From Microvirga thermotolerans (GTDB lineage Bacteria > Pseudomonadota > Alphaproteobacteria > Rhizobiales > Beijerinckiaceae): 64,000 nt of DNA. The notes beneath the pieces were generated by a model, which ran no database searches, had not been told where the DNA came from, and saw nothing but the letters and a program-made list of their open reading frames with translations. Of this stretch, positions 16,588 through 25,396 are shown piece after piece (position 1 is the first letter of the stretch; each line of letters begins with the position of its first letter). The DNA lies in contig NZ_CP045423.1 of the NCBI RefSeq assembly GCF_009363855.1, positions 2,138,001 to 2,202,000 on the forward strand, in the 5' to 3' direction. A program made the translations under genes and the position numbers.

Positions 16588-18405
16588 ATGGACAAATCGC
16601 CTGGGGATGACAAAGCGCCGGGTGCGCCGCCAGCCTCGGCTCCCGACTTCGACGAGCTGTCGCGGAACCTCACCCTTCTCCTGGAGAAGGCGGGCAAGGC
16701 AACGGCCGCCTATCTCAAGCCTGTCACGGAAGGCCGGCACCGCTCCGGGCTCGCCGAAGAAGCCGCGGAGGCGGTGCGTTCGCTCGGGCATATCGCCGAA
16801 GCGTGGATGAACGACCCGCACAAGGCCCTCGAAGCCCAGACCCGGCTCGGGGCGCAGTTCCTGGATCTCTGGTCAGCCACCCTCAAGCGCGCCCAGGGCG
16901 AGCCTGCGGAACCGGTGGTCCAGCCGGACCCGAAGGACAGCCGGTTCCAGGATCCGGAATGGTCCCAGAACCCGATCTTCGATTTCCTGAAGCAGGCCTA
17001 CCTCATCACCTCGCGCTGGGCGGAAGACCTGGTGGAGCACGCGGAGGGCGTGGACCAGCACACGCGCCACAAGGCGCAGTTCTACCTGAAGCAGCTGTCG
17101 AGCGCCCTCTCGCCCTCCAATTTCCTGCTGACCAACCCGGAGCTGCTAAGGGAGACGCTCCGCAACAACGCGGCCAATCTCGTGCGCGGCATGGAGATGC
17201 TGGCGGAGGACATCGAGGCGGGCAAGGGCGAGCTCAGGATCCGCCATGTTGACCCCACCCGCTTCCAGGTCGGCGTCAACATGGCGACGTCTCCGGGCAA
17301 GGTGATTCTCCGGAACGAGCTGATGGAGCTCATCCAGTACGCGCCCTCGACGGAAACGGTGCTGAAGCGCCCGCTGCTGATCGTCCCGCCCTGGATCAAC
17401 AAGTTCTACATCCTCGATCTCAACCCGGAGAAGAGCTTCATCCGCTGGGCCGTGGCGCAGGGACTCACGGTCTTCTGCATTTCATGGGTCAATCCGGGGC
17501 CGGAGCACGCCGACAAGAGCTTCGAGGACTACATGCGCGAGGGCATCTTCGCGGCGCTCGACGCCATCGAGCAGGCGACCGGAGAGAAGAAGGTGACGGC
17601 CATCGGCTATTGCGTCGGCGGCACCCTTCTCGCGGCCACCCTGGCCTACATGGCCGCCAAAAAGGACAAGCGGATCGCGAGCGCCACCTTCTTCACCGCG
17701 CAGGTGGACTTCACCCATGCGGGCGACCTCAAGGTCTTCGTCGACAAGAACCGGGTGAGCGCCCTCGAGGCGAGCATGAAGCGCCGGGGCTACCTCGAAG
17801 GTTCCCACATGGCGAACGCCTTCAACATGCTGCGCCCCAATGACCTCATCTGGCCCTACGTGGTGAACGTCTACCTCAAGGGAAACGCGCCCTTCCCGTT
17901 CGACCTGCTCTACTGGAACTCGGATTCCACGCGCATGCCAGCGGCGAACCACGCCTTCTATCTGCGCAACTGCTACCTGGAGAACAGGCTGTCGAAGGGC
18001 GAGATGGAGATCGGCGGGGTTCGGCTCGACCTGAAGAAGGTGAAGATCCCGATCTTCAATCTTGCCACGAAGGAGGACCACATCGCCCCTGCCCGCTCGG
18101 TCTTCCTCGGTTCGAAGGCCTTCGGCGGTCCGGTCGAATTCGTCCTCGCCGGCTCCGGGCACATCGCGGGCGTGGTCAATCCGGTGACGAAGCCGAAGTA
18201 CCAGTACTGGACGAACGGCCCCGTCGAAGGGGAGCTGTCCGACTGGATGGCCAAGGCGACGGAAACGCCGGGAACCTGGTGGCCCTACTGGTTCTCATGG
18301 ATCGAGAAGCAGGCCCCGCGGCGCGTCCCGGCACGGGAGCCCGGAGGCGGCAGGCTGGCTCCGGTCTGCGATGCGCCGGGAACCTATGTCCTCGAGAAGG
18401 CCTGA
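16588..18405 (+). CDS. phaC: Class I poly(R)-hydroxyalkanoate synthase
   Basis: A 605-residue polymerase joining hydroxyacyl-CoA units into PHA storage polyester at granules. The catalytic cysteine lies in the lipase-like box '[17 protein letters not shown]' (about residue 342), with the acid in '[11 protein letters not shown]' and histidine in '[12 protein letters not shown]'. The N-terminal PhaC domain and the ending 'GNTW..Y.W'-like stretch '[19 protein letters not shown]' are normal. ATG 16588 is preferred over 16558 because GGGAGA lies seven bases before it. No phaA/B/R in the window; divergent from the lipoprotein gene. Confidence 0.95.
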   Translation: MDKSPGDDKAPGAPPASAPDFDELSRNLTLLLEKAGKATAAYLKPVTEGRHRSGLAEEAAEAVRSLGHIAEAWMNDPHKALEAQTRLGAQFLDLWSATLKRAQGEPAEPVVQPDPKDSRFQDPEWSQNPIFDFLKQAYLITSRWAEDLVEHAEGVDQHTRHKAQFYLKQLSSALSPSNFLLTNPELLRETLRNNAANLVRGMEMLAEDIEAGKGELRIRHVDPTRFQVGVNMATSPGKVILRNELMELIQYAPSTETVLKRPLLIVPPWINKFYILDLNPEKSFIRWAVAQGLTVFCISWVNPGPEHADKSFEDYMREGIFAALDAIEQATGEKKVTAIGYCVGGTLLAATLAYMAAKKDKRIASATFFTAQVDFTHAGDLKVFVDKNRVSALEASMKRRGYLEGSHMANAFNMLRPNDLIWPYVVNVYLKGNAPFPFDLLYWNSDSTRMPAANHAFYLRNCYLENRLSKGEMEIGGVRLDLKKVKIPIFNLATKEDHIAPARSVFLGSKAFGGPVEFVLAGSGHIAGVVNPVTKPKYQYWTNGPVEGELSDWMAKATETPGTWWPYWFSWIEKQAPRRVPAREPGGGRLAPVCDAPGTYVLEKA

Positions 18406-18437
18406 TGGTGCAGGCCCCTCCCCCGGAACGAATGAAA

Positions 18438-18460
18438 AAGGCCGGCGCGGAGCCGGCCTT
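18438..18460. terminator. Bidirectional rho-independent terminator
   Basis: Stem AAGGCCGGC / GCCGGCCTT (9 bp) with loop GCGGA. It has T-rich sequence on the plus side and TTTTT on the minus side, between the convergent phaC and FadL-type genes. Confidence 0.85.
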
Positions 18461-18480
18461 TCTGTTTAGGTTCGCAGATC

Positions 18481-19782
18481 TCAGTACTTGCGGACGATGG
18501 GGGCCGGGATGGCCTTCGCCGGATTGTCCCAGCGGTACTTGATGGCGGCCGAGATGATGTCGACCTGCGAGTCCACGTTGGCGGCGAACACCACGCCCCG
18601 GGTCGCGAAGGTGGGGTTGCCGGGAGCGATGTTGATGTCCGTGTTGCCGACCGAGAAGATGTGGGTGTAGGCGAGATCGAACGAGAGCTGATCGCTCCAG
18701 TTGTAGGTGGTGCCCACGGAGAGCCACACGCGGTCGGAGTCGGGCAGGCGCGGATTGCGCGTCTCGACCTCGATGGGCGAGATCTCGTAGCCGACGCCGG
18801 CGCGCAGCGTCCAGGCGGTGTTCACGCGGTATTCGCCGCCGACGGAGAAGAACCAGCCGTCCTTGTAGTCCAGCGGGAGGTACGGTGCGGACGCCAGCAG
18901 GCCGCCGGTGAGGCCGTTGGTGACCCGCGGGAAGCCGAGGCGGCTCCAGTTGGTCCACTCGGCGGTGGCGTTCACGGTGAAGGCGTCGGTGATCCGCTGG
19001 CTCACGCCGACGGAGACCGATTCCGGCAGGACCAGGTTGGCCTTGATCGGAACGCCGAAGTACTGGAACGAGCCTTCCAGGTTCTGCTCGATGGCGGAGC
19101 GGAAGCCGATGCCGATCGAGGTGCCGGCGAACGGGGTGATGGTCGCGCCGAGGGCATAGCCGACGCCCCAGCTGTCGCCCTCGAGACCCGCGGAGGGGGC
19201 AAAGGGCGTCGCGCCGGTGGCCGAGAAGTAACGCACCTTGAAGTACTGGGCCCGGATGCCGGCGCCGACCGACAGCCAGTCGTTCACCTTGTAGGCGATG
19301 GTCGGCATGGCCTCGAAGGAGAAGACCGAGGTGGTCCGCCCATAGATCTGGCCGGCCCAGACCGGGTTCGGCTTGGTCACGAGGCCGAAGGGGGCGCCGC
19401 TGTAGAAGCCGACCCACAGCCGGTCGTTGACCTGGTAGCTGGTGTAGCTGGAGGGCAGGAAGGCATCGAGGCCGATGTCCCCGGAGGGGCCGAGCGCCGC
19501 CAGGCCCGCCGGGATGGTGTAGACCGGCGTGATCTTGGATTCGGGAATGATGGCAGTCCCGTGGAACTCGCTCTGCCAGCCCGGCGCCATGGTGATCGTC
19601 GCCGGGTTCCAGTACATGGAGGAGACGCCCGCGGAACCGGCCGCCACGCCGGCGAAGGATTCGCCCTGCCCGGTCGCGCTCTGCTCGCGCAGCGCGAAGG
19701 CGCCGGCCTGGGCTCCGCCCTGGGCGGAAACGAGAGCTGCGAGGGACACGGCAGCCAGGATCAACGATCGATTGAAGCGCAT
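18481..19782 (-). CDS. OmpP1/FadL family outer-membrane transporter
   Basis: A 433-residue outer-membrane beta-barrel of the FadL type, which passes hydrophobic compounds such as long-chain fatty acids. It has a signal peptide (to about residue 26, 'AQAGAFALREQSATG' begins the mature part with the family's N-terminal hatch), then 'GSAGVSSMYWNPATIT', and many alternating strands ending in an aromatic/charged C-terminus 'PAPIVRKY'. Start 19782 has a GCGGGAA ribosome site. It may supply fatty acids for PHA formation by the neighbouring phaC, which is an inference from location. Confidence 0.92.
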   Translation of the reverse strand: MRFNRSLILAAVSLAALVSAQGGAQAGAFALREQSATGQGESFAGVAAGSAGVSSMYWNPATITMAPGWQSEFHGTAIIPESKITPVYTIPAGLAALGPSGDIGLDAFLPSSYTSYQVNDRLWVGFYSGAPFGLVTKPNPVWAGQIYGRTTSVFSFEAMPTIAYKVNDWLSVGAGIRAQYFKVRYFSATGATPFAPSAGLEGDSWGVGYALGATITPFAGTSIGIGFRSAIEQNLEGSFQYFGVPIKANLVLPESVSVGVSQRITDAFTVNATAEWTNWSRLGFPRVTNGLTGGLLASAPYLPLDYKDGWFFSVGGEYRVNTAWTLRAGVGYEISPIEVETRNPRLPDSDRVWLSVGTTYNWSDQLSFDLAYTHIFSVGNTDINIAPGNPTFATRGVVFAANVDSQVDIISAAIKYRWDNPAKAIPAPIVRKY

Positions 19783-20193
19783 AGGAAATTCCCGCCCTTG
19801 CATGTTCTGTTGTTTCTTGCGCGGGAGAATCCTCCCGCCTTGAGGCGTACTCTGCCAATGCTTTAATTTTGCCGCAATCGGTTAACGAGTTCCTGACGGA
19901 CGAACCCATTCCGTTGCGTTCTTATTGATTACAATTCTCAATACTTCTGTTTTACTTTGCACGCTTAGCGAGAATGCAAGTCATCGCAAAAGTTCATATG
20001 TAAACCACCCAATACTTGCGGTGCCGCACTGACGGCCGATGCAACCTCGTAACGCCGCGCGGGAATGCAGATCGTCGGCCTGCGTGGCAAAACGGCAACA
20101 TTTCCGCGGCCGCCGAAGGGCGTTCGGCCCGGTTGCACCCCGCGGGCAAATCGGACCATATGATCTCTCGCACAGGATGAAGAGGAAACGCCG
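19783..20193. other. 410-base divergent intergenic region
   Basis: Upstream region shared by the FadL-type gene (minus) and the FAA hydrolase (plus). It is AT-richer near 19920-19960. I see no convincing RNA, repeat or gene; promoters for both flanking genes are presumably here. Confidence 0.5.
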
Positions 20194-21090
20194 ATGAAAC
20201 TGGTCAGGTACGGAGAGGCCGGGCACGAGAAGCCGGGTCTGGTCGATGCGCAGGGCAGGATCCGCGACCTTTCCGCCGTCGTTCCCGACATCGCCGGAGC
20301 ATCGCTGAGCGCGCAGAGCCTGGAGAGGCTGCGCAGCCTCGACCCGTCGGATCTTCCCCTCGCTCCCGCCGGACAGCGGATCGGCCCGTGCGTCGGCCGC
20401 GTGGGCAATTTCGTGGCCATCGGCCTCAACTACGCCGATCATGCGGCCGAGACGGGGGCTCCGATTCCGGCCGAGCCCATCGTCTTCAACAAGGCCCCCT
20501 CGTGCATCGTCGGCCCGAACGACGACGTGATCCTGCCCCGCGGATCGCGGAAGACCGACTGGGAGGTGGAGCTCGCCATCGTGATCGGCGAGCGCGCGTC
20601 CTATGTGGGGGCCAACGAGGCGCTCGATTTCGTCGCCGGCTACTGCATCTGCAACGACGTGTCGGAGCGCGAATTCCAGCTGGAGCGCGGCGGCACATGG
20701 ACCAAGGGCAAGGGCTGCCCGACCTTCGGCCCCCTGGGTCCCTGGCTCGTGACCCGCGACGAGATTCCCGATCCGCACGGTCTCGACATGTGGCTCGACG
20801 TGAACGGCGAGCGGATGCAGACCGGCTCGACGAAGACCATGATCTTCAACGTGCCTCAGATCGTTTCATACGTCTCGCACTTCATGATCCTGGAGCCGGG
20901 CGACGTGATCACCACCGGCACGCCTCCGGGCGTCGGCATGGGCATGAAGCCCCCGCGCTTCCTCAAGCCCGGGGACGTGATGAGCCTCGGCATCGCGGGC
21001 CTCGGCGAGCAGCGCCAGCGGGTGATCGCCTTCGAGGAGCGGGCGCCGGATACGAGCCACCCGGTCCGCGAGCGCTCGGCCTCAGTCTAG
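20194..21090 (+). CDS. Fumarylacetoacetate hydrolase family protein
   Basis: A 298-residue FAH-family enzyme that hydrolyses or lyses acylpyruvate-type C-C or C-N bonds with a divalent metal. The N-terminal '[18 protein letters not shown]' and the core '[19 protein letters not shown]', '[14 protein letters not shown]', '[18 protein letters not shown]' and '[16 protein letters not shown]' match the 2-hydroxyhepta-2,4-diene-1,7-dioate isomerase / ureidoglycolate lyase-like branch. Metal-binding acids sit in the DWEVELA block. The true substrate is uncertain. Its stop overlaps the convergent argC stop by nine bases. Confidence 0.9.
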   Translation: MKLVRYGEAGHEKPGLVDAQGRIRDLSAVVPDIAGASLSAQSLERLRSLDPSDLPLAPAGQRIGPCVGRVGNFVAIGLNYADHAAETGAPIPAEPIVFNKAPSCIVGPNDDVILPRGSRKTDWEVELAIVIGERASYVGANEALDFVAGYCICNDVSEREFQLERGGTWTKGKGCPTFGPLGPWLVTRDEIPDPHGLDMWLDVNGERMQTGSTKTMIFNVPQIVSYVSHFMILEPGDVITTGTPPGVGMGMKPPRFLKPGDVMSLGIAGLGEQRQRVIAFEERAPDTSHPVRERSASV

Positions 21091-22041
21091 CCCGAGCATC
21101 AGCTTGATGTTCTGGACGGCCGCGCCCGACGCGCCCTTGCCGAGATTGTCGAGGCGCGCCACCAGGACGGCGTGGCCGTAGGCCTCGTTCCGGAACACCC
21201 GCAGCTCCATGCGGTTCGTGTCGTTGAGGGCCTCCGGCTCGATCCGCTCGACGCGCTTGCCGTCGGCATGCGTCGGCACCACGGAGACGAAGGCGCTGCC
21301 CTCGTACCACCGGGTCAGGACCGCTTCGAGTTCCTCCGCCTTCGGCTTTCCGGGGAGCATGTCCAGGTGCAGCGGAACGCTGACCAGCATCCCCTGCCGG
21401 AAATTGCCGACGGAAGGCACGAAGATCGGGCGGCGGGTCAGGCCGGTGTATTTCTGCAGCTCCGGCACGTGCTTGTGCTCGAAGCCCAGCCCGTAGAGCT
21501 CGAAGGCCGGGGCCGTGCCGGCCTCGTAGGCTTCGATCATCGTGCGCCCGCCGCCGCTGTAGCCGCTCACTGCGTTGACGCTGACGGGGTGGTCCGCAGG
21601 AATCAGGCCCGCCTCCACGAGCGGGCGGATCAGGGCGATGGCGCCGGTGGGATAGCAGCCCGGGTTGGCGACCCGCTCGGCGGAGGCGATGGCCTCCTTC
21701 TGCGACGGCGCGAGCTCCGGAAAGCCGTAGACCCAGCCCGGGCTCACCCGGTGGGCCGTGCTCGCATCGACGATCTTGGGCCTGCGGCCGCCAAGACCGT
21801 CGACCAGGGCGACCGTCTCGCGCGCGGCGTCGTCGTGCAGGCAGAGAACGACCAGGTCCACCTCGGCGAGGATCTCGCGCTTCGCCTCCGGGTCCTTGCG
21901 CCGCTCCGCCGCGATGCTCCTGATCGCGATTCCGGGAACGTCCCGGAGACGGTCGCGGATGCCGAGGCCGGTGGTGCCCGCCTCCCCGTCGATGAAGACC
22001 GTCTTGGTCCTTGCGTCGAGCGCTGCTGTGGATGTCGTCAT
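21082..22041 (-). CDS. argC: N-acetyl-gamma-glutamyl-phosphate reductase (type 2)
   Basis: A 319-residue NADPH-dependent enzyme of arginine synthesis, reducing N-acetylglutamyl phosphate to the semialdehyde. '[18 protein letters not shown]' is the short type-2 Rossmann start. The catalytic cysteine is in '[18 protein letters not shown]', and the histidine region is '[14 protein letters not shown]'. The start at 22041 gives the normal type-2 length. It follows rplM-rpsI, as in many Hyphomicrobiales, but two terminators lie between. Confidence 0.95.
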   Translation of the reverse strand: MTTSTAALDARTKTVFIDGEAGTTGLGIRDRLRDVPGIAIRSIAAERRKDPEAKREILAEVDLVVLCLHDDAARETVALVDGLGGRRPKIVDASTAHRVSPGWVYGFPELAPSQKEAIASAERVANPGCYPTGAIALIRPLVEAGLIPADHPVSVNAVSGYSGGGRTMIEAYEAGTAPAFELYGLGFEHKHVPELQKYTGLTRRPIFVPSVGNFRQGMLVSVPLHLDMLPGKPKAEELEAVLTRWYEGSAFVSVVPTHADGKRVERIEPEALNDTNRMELRVFRNEAYGHAVLVARLDNLGKGASGAAVQNIKLMLGLD

Positions 22042-22102
22042 AGCCGTCACCGCCGATCCGTTCTGTCCGTCAGGCCGCTGATATAGGGGATGTTGTGGAT
22101 GG

Positions 22103-22134
22103 GAAAACAAAAAAGCCGCGCACCCGGCGCGGCT
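22103..22134 (-). terminator. Rho-independent terminator before argC
   Basis: On the minus strand, stem AGCCGCGC / GCGCGGCT with a five-base loop is followed by a long run of T (TTTTTTGTTTT). It lies about 200 bases below the rpsI terminator, so it may end a separate short transcript. Confidence 0.7.
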
Positions 22135-22219
22135 CGCAATCGGACCTGAACGGCCGTCATCGCGCTCGCGCGGCGGGAGCGTTCGAAAAACGTCGGCGGT
22201 TGCGGGTCCGGTCGATCAT
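22106..22219 (-). ncRNA. Possible small RNA between rpsI and argC
   Basis: A TTGACA hexamer at 22254-22249 (minus strand) with a 17-base gap to CATGTG could start a transcript near 22219 that ends at the strong terminator at 22134-22103, giving about 115 bases. No open frame fits. The -10 match is poor and no known family is recognised, so this is only a candidate. Confidence 0.22.
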
Positions 22220-22310
22220 TTCCAACACATGCGTCGGAACCTTCCGCCTGTCAACAAGCTTGGCCGAGACGGAGCGGGGAACCGCCGAGCGGTGATGAGG
22301 CCAGACGAGA

Positions 22311-22336
22311 AAAGGGCGGCCCGAGGGCCGCCCTTT
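22311..22336 (-). terminator. Terminator of the rplM-rpsI operon
   Basis: AAAGGGCGGCC pairs with GGCCGCCCTTT around a very small loop, and the minus strand continues with TTTTCTCG. It lies 22 bases past the rpsI stop. Confidence 0.85.
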
Positions 22337-22358
22337 CGGACGGGTCGTCTCGTGGCGA

Positions 22359-22835
22359 TCAGCGCTTCGAGAACTGGAAGCTGCGGCGGGCCTTGGCCTT
22401 GCCGTACTTCTTGCGCTCCACCACGCGGGCGTCGCGGGTGAGGAAGCCTTCCTTCTTGAGCGGGCCGCGGAGCTCCGGCTCGTAGTAGGTCAGCGCCTTG
22501 GCGAGGCCGTGGCGCACCGCGCCGGCCTGGCCGGAGAGGCCGCCGCCGGACACGTTCACGACGATGTCGTACTGACCGTCGCGGTTCACGACCTGGAGCG
22601 GCTGCGCCAGGATCATGCGGAGCACGGGACGGGCGAAGTAGACCTCGACGGCGCGGTCGTTCACCGTGATCTTGCCGGAGCCCGGCTTGATCCAGACGCG
22701 GGCGACGGCGTCCTTGCGCTTGCCGGTGGCATAGGCACGGCCCTGCGCGTCGAGCTTCTGGACATGCTTCGGAGCTTCCGGAGCGGCGGTCTGGGCGGTC
22801 TGGCCCAGATCGGCGAGAGACTGGAGGGTCGCCAT
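22359..22835 (-). CDS. rpsI: 30S ribosomal protein S9
   Basis: A 158-residue S9 protein of the small ribosomal subunit. The conserved core '[20 protein letters not shown]', '[11 protein letters not shown]', '[20 protein letters not shown]' and the basic tail '[10 protein letters not shown]', which reaches the P-site, are all present. The first 30 residues are an alphaproteobacterial extension. It is two bases after the rplM stop, so the pair is translationally linked. Confidence 0.98.
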   Translation of the reverse strand: MATLQSLADLGQTAQTAAPEAPKHVQKLDAQGRAYATGKRKDAVARVWIKPGSGKITVNDRAVEVYFARPVLRMILAQPLQVVNRDGQYDIVVNVSGGGLSGQAGAVRHGLAKALTYYEPELRGPLKKEGFLTRDARVVERKKYGKAKARRSFQFSKR

Positions 22836-22837
22836 GG

Positions 22838-23302
22838 TTAGACTCTCACGTTCTTGGCGTTGAGGGCAGCGACGTCCAGCACCTCGGGCTGCTGAGCCGC
22901 ATGCGGATGCTCAGCGCCGGCATAGACGCGCAGGTTGCCCATGATCTGGCGGAAAAGCGGGCCGCGCGGGAGCATGCGCTCCACGGCCTTCTCGACCACG
23001 CGCTCGGGGAAGCGTCCCTCGAGGATGAACTTCGCGGTCCGTGCCTTGATGCCGCCCGGGTAGCCGGTGTGATGATAGTACACCTTCTGCTCGCGCTTGC
23101 GGCCGGTGAACACCACCTGATCGGCGTTGATGACGATGACGTTGTCGCCGCAGTCGACGTGGGGCGTGTAGTTCGCCTTGTGCTTGCCACGCAGACGCAT
23201 GGCAACGATCGAGGCAAGGCGGCCCACCACGAGGCCCTTTGCGTCGATCACGACCCACTTCTTCTCGACCTCGGCGGGCTTCAGCGAAGTCGTAGTCTTC
23301 AT
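22838..23302 (-). CDS. rplM: 50S ribosomal protein L13
   Basis: A 154-residue L13 protein of the large ribosomal subunit. Diagnostic stretches are '[20 protein letters not shown]', '[20 protein letters not shown]', '[17 protein letters not shown]' and '[20 protein letters not shown]'. It heads the rplM-rpsI operon, with a well-formed sigma-70 promoter and a hairpin in its leader. Confidence 0.98.
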   Translation of the reverse strand: MKTTTSLKPAEVEKKWVVIDAKGLVVGRLASIVAMRLRGKHKANYTPHVDCGDNVIVINADQVVFTGRKREQKVYYHHTGYPGGIKARTAKFILEGRFPERVVEKAVERMLPRGPLFRQIMGNLRVYAGAEHPHAAQQPEVLDVAALNAKNVRV

Positions 23303-23354
23303 TGCGCTGGTTCCCGTTGAGAGCCCCGAGGGCTCAGGTTCTGAAAAACGACAA

Positions 23355-23373
23355 CCGCCGCGGAATGCGGCGG
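23355..23373 (-). promoter_or_regulatory. Hairpin in the rplM leader, attenuator-like
   Basis: On the minus strand CCGCCGC pairs with GCGGCGG around a five-base loop, then TTGTCGTTTTT follows. It lies between the promoter and rplM start, so it could terminate or stall the transcript early, as ribosomal-protein leaders often do. Its role is inferred from shape and place. Confidence 0.45.
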
Positions 23374-23384
23374 CGAGTGAGCGC

Positions 23385-23413
23385 TCAATAGGTGCTCACG
23401 CGCCGCCTGTCAA
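23385..23413 (-). promoter_or_regulatory. Sigma-70 promoter of rplM-rpsI
   Basis: TTGACA (23413-23408) and TATTGA (23390-23385) on the minus strand are 17 bases apart, near the housekeeping consensus. A start near 23378 would give a leader of about 75 bases. Confidence 0.65.
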
Positions 23414-23482
23414 CAGAAAAGCGGATCACGTTCGGCGAGAAAACCCTTGCTGCATAAGGATTTTTGCCACCCGGTATTAAGC

Positions 23483-23508
23483 TACCGCATATACGGTATT
23501 GAAATACC
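23483..23508. promoter_or_regulatory. Overlapping palindromes upstream of the GST gene
   Basis: TACCGCATATACGGTA (23483-23498) and GGTATTGAAATACC (23495-23508) overlap. Both are near-perfect dyads and lie about 75 bases before the GST ATG, where a dimeric regulator could bind. No regulator family is recognised. Confidence 0.35.
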
Positions 23509-23580
23509 TCACCTCTTTCCGGACCTCGTGAAAGTCCCGTGTCTCCTGTATAAGCGGGAGAAATTCCTGGAGGAACTCAC

Positions 23581-24201
23581 ATGAGCGACGAGATCGTCTT
23601 CTATACCAACCCGATGTCGCGGGGGCGGATCGTCCGCTGGATGCTGGAAGAAGTCGGCCGCCCCTACCGCACTGAGGTGCTGGAATTCGGGACCACCATG
23701 AAGTCCCCGGCCTATCTCGCCGTCAACCCGATGGGCAAGGTCCCGGCGATCCGCCACGGGGACACGGTCGTCACCGAGGCTGCGGCGATCTGCGCCTATC
23801 TGGCCGATGCCTTCCCGGAGGCGGGCCTTGCCCCTCCCCCGGGCAACCGCGGCTCCTACTACCGCTGGATGTTCTTCGCGGCCGGGCCGCTCGAAGCGGC
23901 TCTCAGCAACAAGGCGCTCGGCTTCGAGGCGCCGCAGGAGCGCCGCGGCATGGTCGGCTACGGCTCCGTCGAGGATGCTGTGAACGCTCTCGAATATGCG
24001 GTCTCGCAATCGGACTATATCGCGGGCGACCGCTTCACCGCCGCCGATGTCTATGTGGGCTCGCAGATCGGCTGGGGGATGATGTTCGGCACCCTGGAGA
24101 AGCGCCCTGCCTTCGAGCGCTACTGGCAGCGGATCGCAGGGCGCCCGGCCGCGATCCGGGCGCGGGAGATCGACGACGCCCTCGTTCCTGCGCGGCCCTA
24201 A
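23581..24201 (+). CDS. Glutathione S-transferase
   Basis: A 206-residue GST: N-terminal thioredoxin fold with 'VFYTNPMSRGRIVRWMLEEV' (the serine of 'MSRGR' sits where the glutathione-activating residue is expected), 'NPMGKVPAI' with the cis-proline, and 'TEAAAICAYLADAFPE'. The all-helical C-terminal domain has 'AGDRFTAADVYVGSQI'. AGGAGG precedes the ATG. It conjugates or reduces substrates with glutathione in the cytosol; the natural substrate is not known. Confidence 0.92.
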   Translation: MSDEIVFYTNPMSRGRIVRWMLEEVGRPYRTEVLEFGTTMKSPAYLAVNPMGKVPAIRHGDTVVTEAAAICAYLADAFPEAGLAPPPGNRGSYYRWMFFAAGPLEAALSNKALGFEAPQERRGMVGYGSVEDAVNALEYAVSQSDYIAGDRFTAADVYVGSQIGWGMMFGTLEKRPAFERYWQRIAGRPAAIRAREIDDALVPARP

Positions 24202-24253
24202 CCTCCACGCCGGTCCACCCAGTCCCGGTCCTCCGTCGTCTTCGCGCGGATCC

Positions 24254-24691
24254 TCATCGCCGTTCCGGGATCGAGTAGGTTCCCGTGGCATGGCAGACGA
24301 GGTCCGTATGCCCCTCGGACCGGATCGCCACCTCCCCGACCGCCAGCCGCTTTCCGAGCTTGAGGAGGCGCGATTCGGCGATCAGGGCCCTGGGCTCGGG
24401 CTTCCTCAGGAAGTTGAAGGTGAGGCTCGTGGTGACGGCAAGCGCCACGGGACCGATCTGGGCCAGGATCGCGGCGTAAAGCGCCAGGTCGGCAAGGCCC
24501 ATCATGGCAGGCCCCGAGAGGGTGCCTCCGGGTCGCAGATGGCGCTCGTGGTAGTCCATGCGCAGGCGGGCGAAGAGAGGCCCGACCTCCTCCACGTGAT
24601 AGGTCCGCCCGCCGAAATGGATCTGCGGGAATTCCCGGTCGAGGAAGGCGCTCAGCTCCTCCCGGCTCATCGCCGGCTTGTGGGATGTCAT
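24254..24691 (-). CDS. PaaI-type hotdog-fold thioesterase
   Basis: A 145-residue hotdog protein of the PaaI/YiiD thioesterase family. 'RPGGTLSGPAMMGLADLALY' is the catalytic turn and helix, where aspartate acts in acyl-CoA hydrolysis, and 'SLTFNFLRKPEP' and 'GEVAIRSEG' give the sheet. It is divergent from the CoA-binding gene at 24743, 51 bases away. The acyl-CoA substrate is unknown. Confidence 0.86.
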   Translation of the reverse strand: MTSHKPAMSREELSAFLDREFPQIHFGGRTYHVEEVGPLFARLRMDYHERHLRPGGTLSGPAMMGLADLALYAAILAQIGPVALAVTTSLTFNFLRKPEPRALIAESRLLKLGKRLAVGEVAIRSEGHTDLVCHATGTYSIPERR

Positions 24692-24742
24692 GGACGCACG
24701 ATGCTCGTTGAAAGGCCCTGCCTTCTCCCATACGGTGCCCGC

Positions 24743-25270
24743 ATGGATCACGGCAATTACACCAACGATTACATCCGCGGCATCCTCCAGGGCGTGAAGA
24801 CGATTGCCCTCGTGGGCGCGTCCTCGAACCCGGCCCGCCCGAGCTGGATCGTGATGAAGTACCTTCTGGAACGGGGCTACGACGTCGTGCCGGTCAATCC
24901 GGGCCTCGCCGGCCAGGAGCTCCTCGGCAAGACGGTCTATGCCTCCCTGCGGGAGATTCCGCACCCCGTCGATATGGTCGAGATCTTCCGCAATTCCGAA
25001 GCGGCTGGGCCGATCACGGACGAGGCGCTCGCCCTCGTTCCCCTGCCGAAGGCGATCTGGATGCAGCTCTCCGTGCGCAACGACGCGGCTGCTGCCCGCG
25101 CCGAGGCCAAGGGGGTGAAGGTGGTGATGGACCGCTGCCCGAAGATCGAGTTCGGGCGCCTTTCCGGGGAAATCTCCTGGCAGGGCGTCAACTCGCGCGT
25201 GCTGAGCGCCAAGCGGCCTGTCCTTGCGGGCAAGGGCTTCCAGAAGCTGAGCCTCGACCGGCCACGATAA
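24743..25270 (+). CDS. CoA-binding domain protein (YccU type)
   Basis: A 175-residue stand-alone CoA-binding domain with a Rossmann fold: 'KTIALVGASSNPARPSWIVM', 'YDVVPVNPGLAGQELLG', 'VDMVEIFRNSEAAGPI' and the conserved 'VVMDRCPKIEFGRL'. Such proteins bind acyl-CoA or CoA and have no settled function. It shares an upstream region with the divergent thioesterase gene, which also handles CoA esters, and lies before metY with about 125 bases between. Confidence 0.9.
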   Translation: MDHGNYTNDYIRGILQGVKTIALVGASSNPARPSWIVMKYLLERGYDVVPVNPGLAGQELLGKTVYASLREIPHPVDMVEIFRNSEAAGPITDEALALVPLPKAIWMQLSVRNDAAAARAEAKGVKVVMDRCPKIEFGRLSGEISWQGVNSRVLSAKRPVLAGKGFQKLSLDRPR

Positions 25271-25396
25271 GGGCCTGCCCCGCCTCCTTGGGCGCCTCGG
25301 AATCCGGACGCCCCGCTTCCGGTGCAGCCTTCTTGACCTGACGAACGGTTCGTTCTTTAAATAGAACAATCCAAGTTCAGCGAAGAAGGCTTCCCC

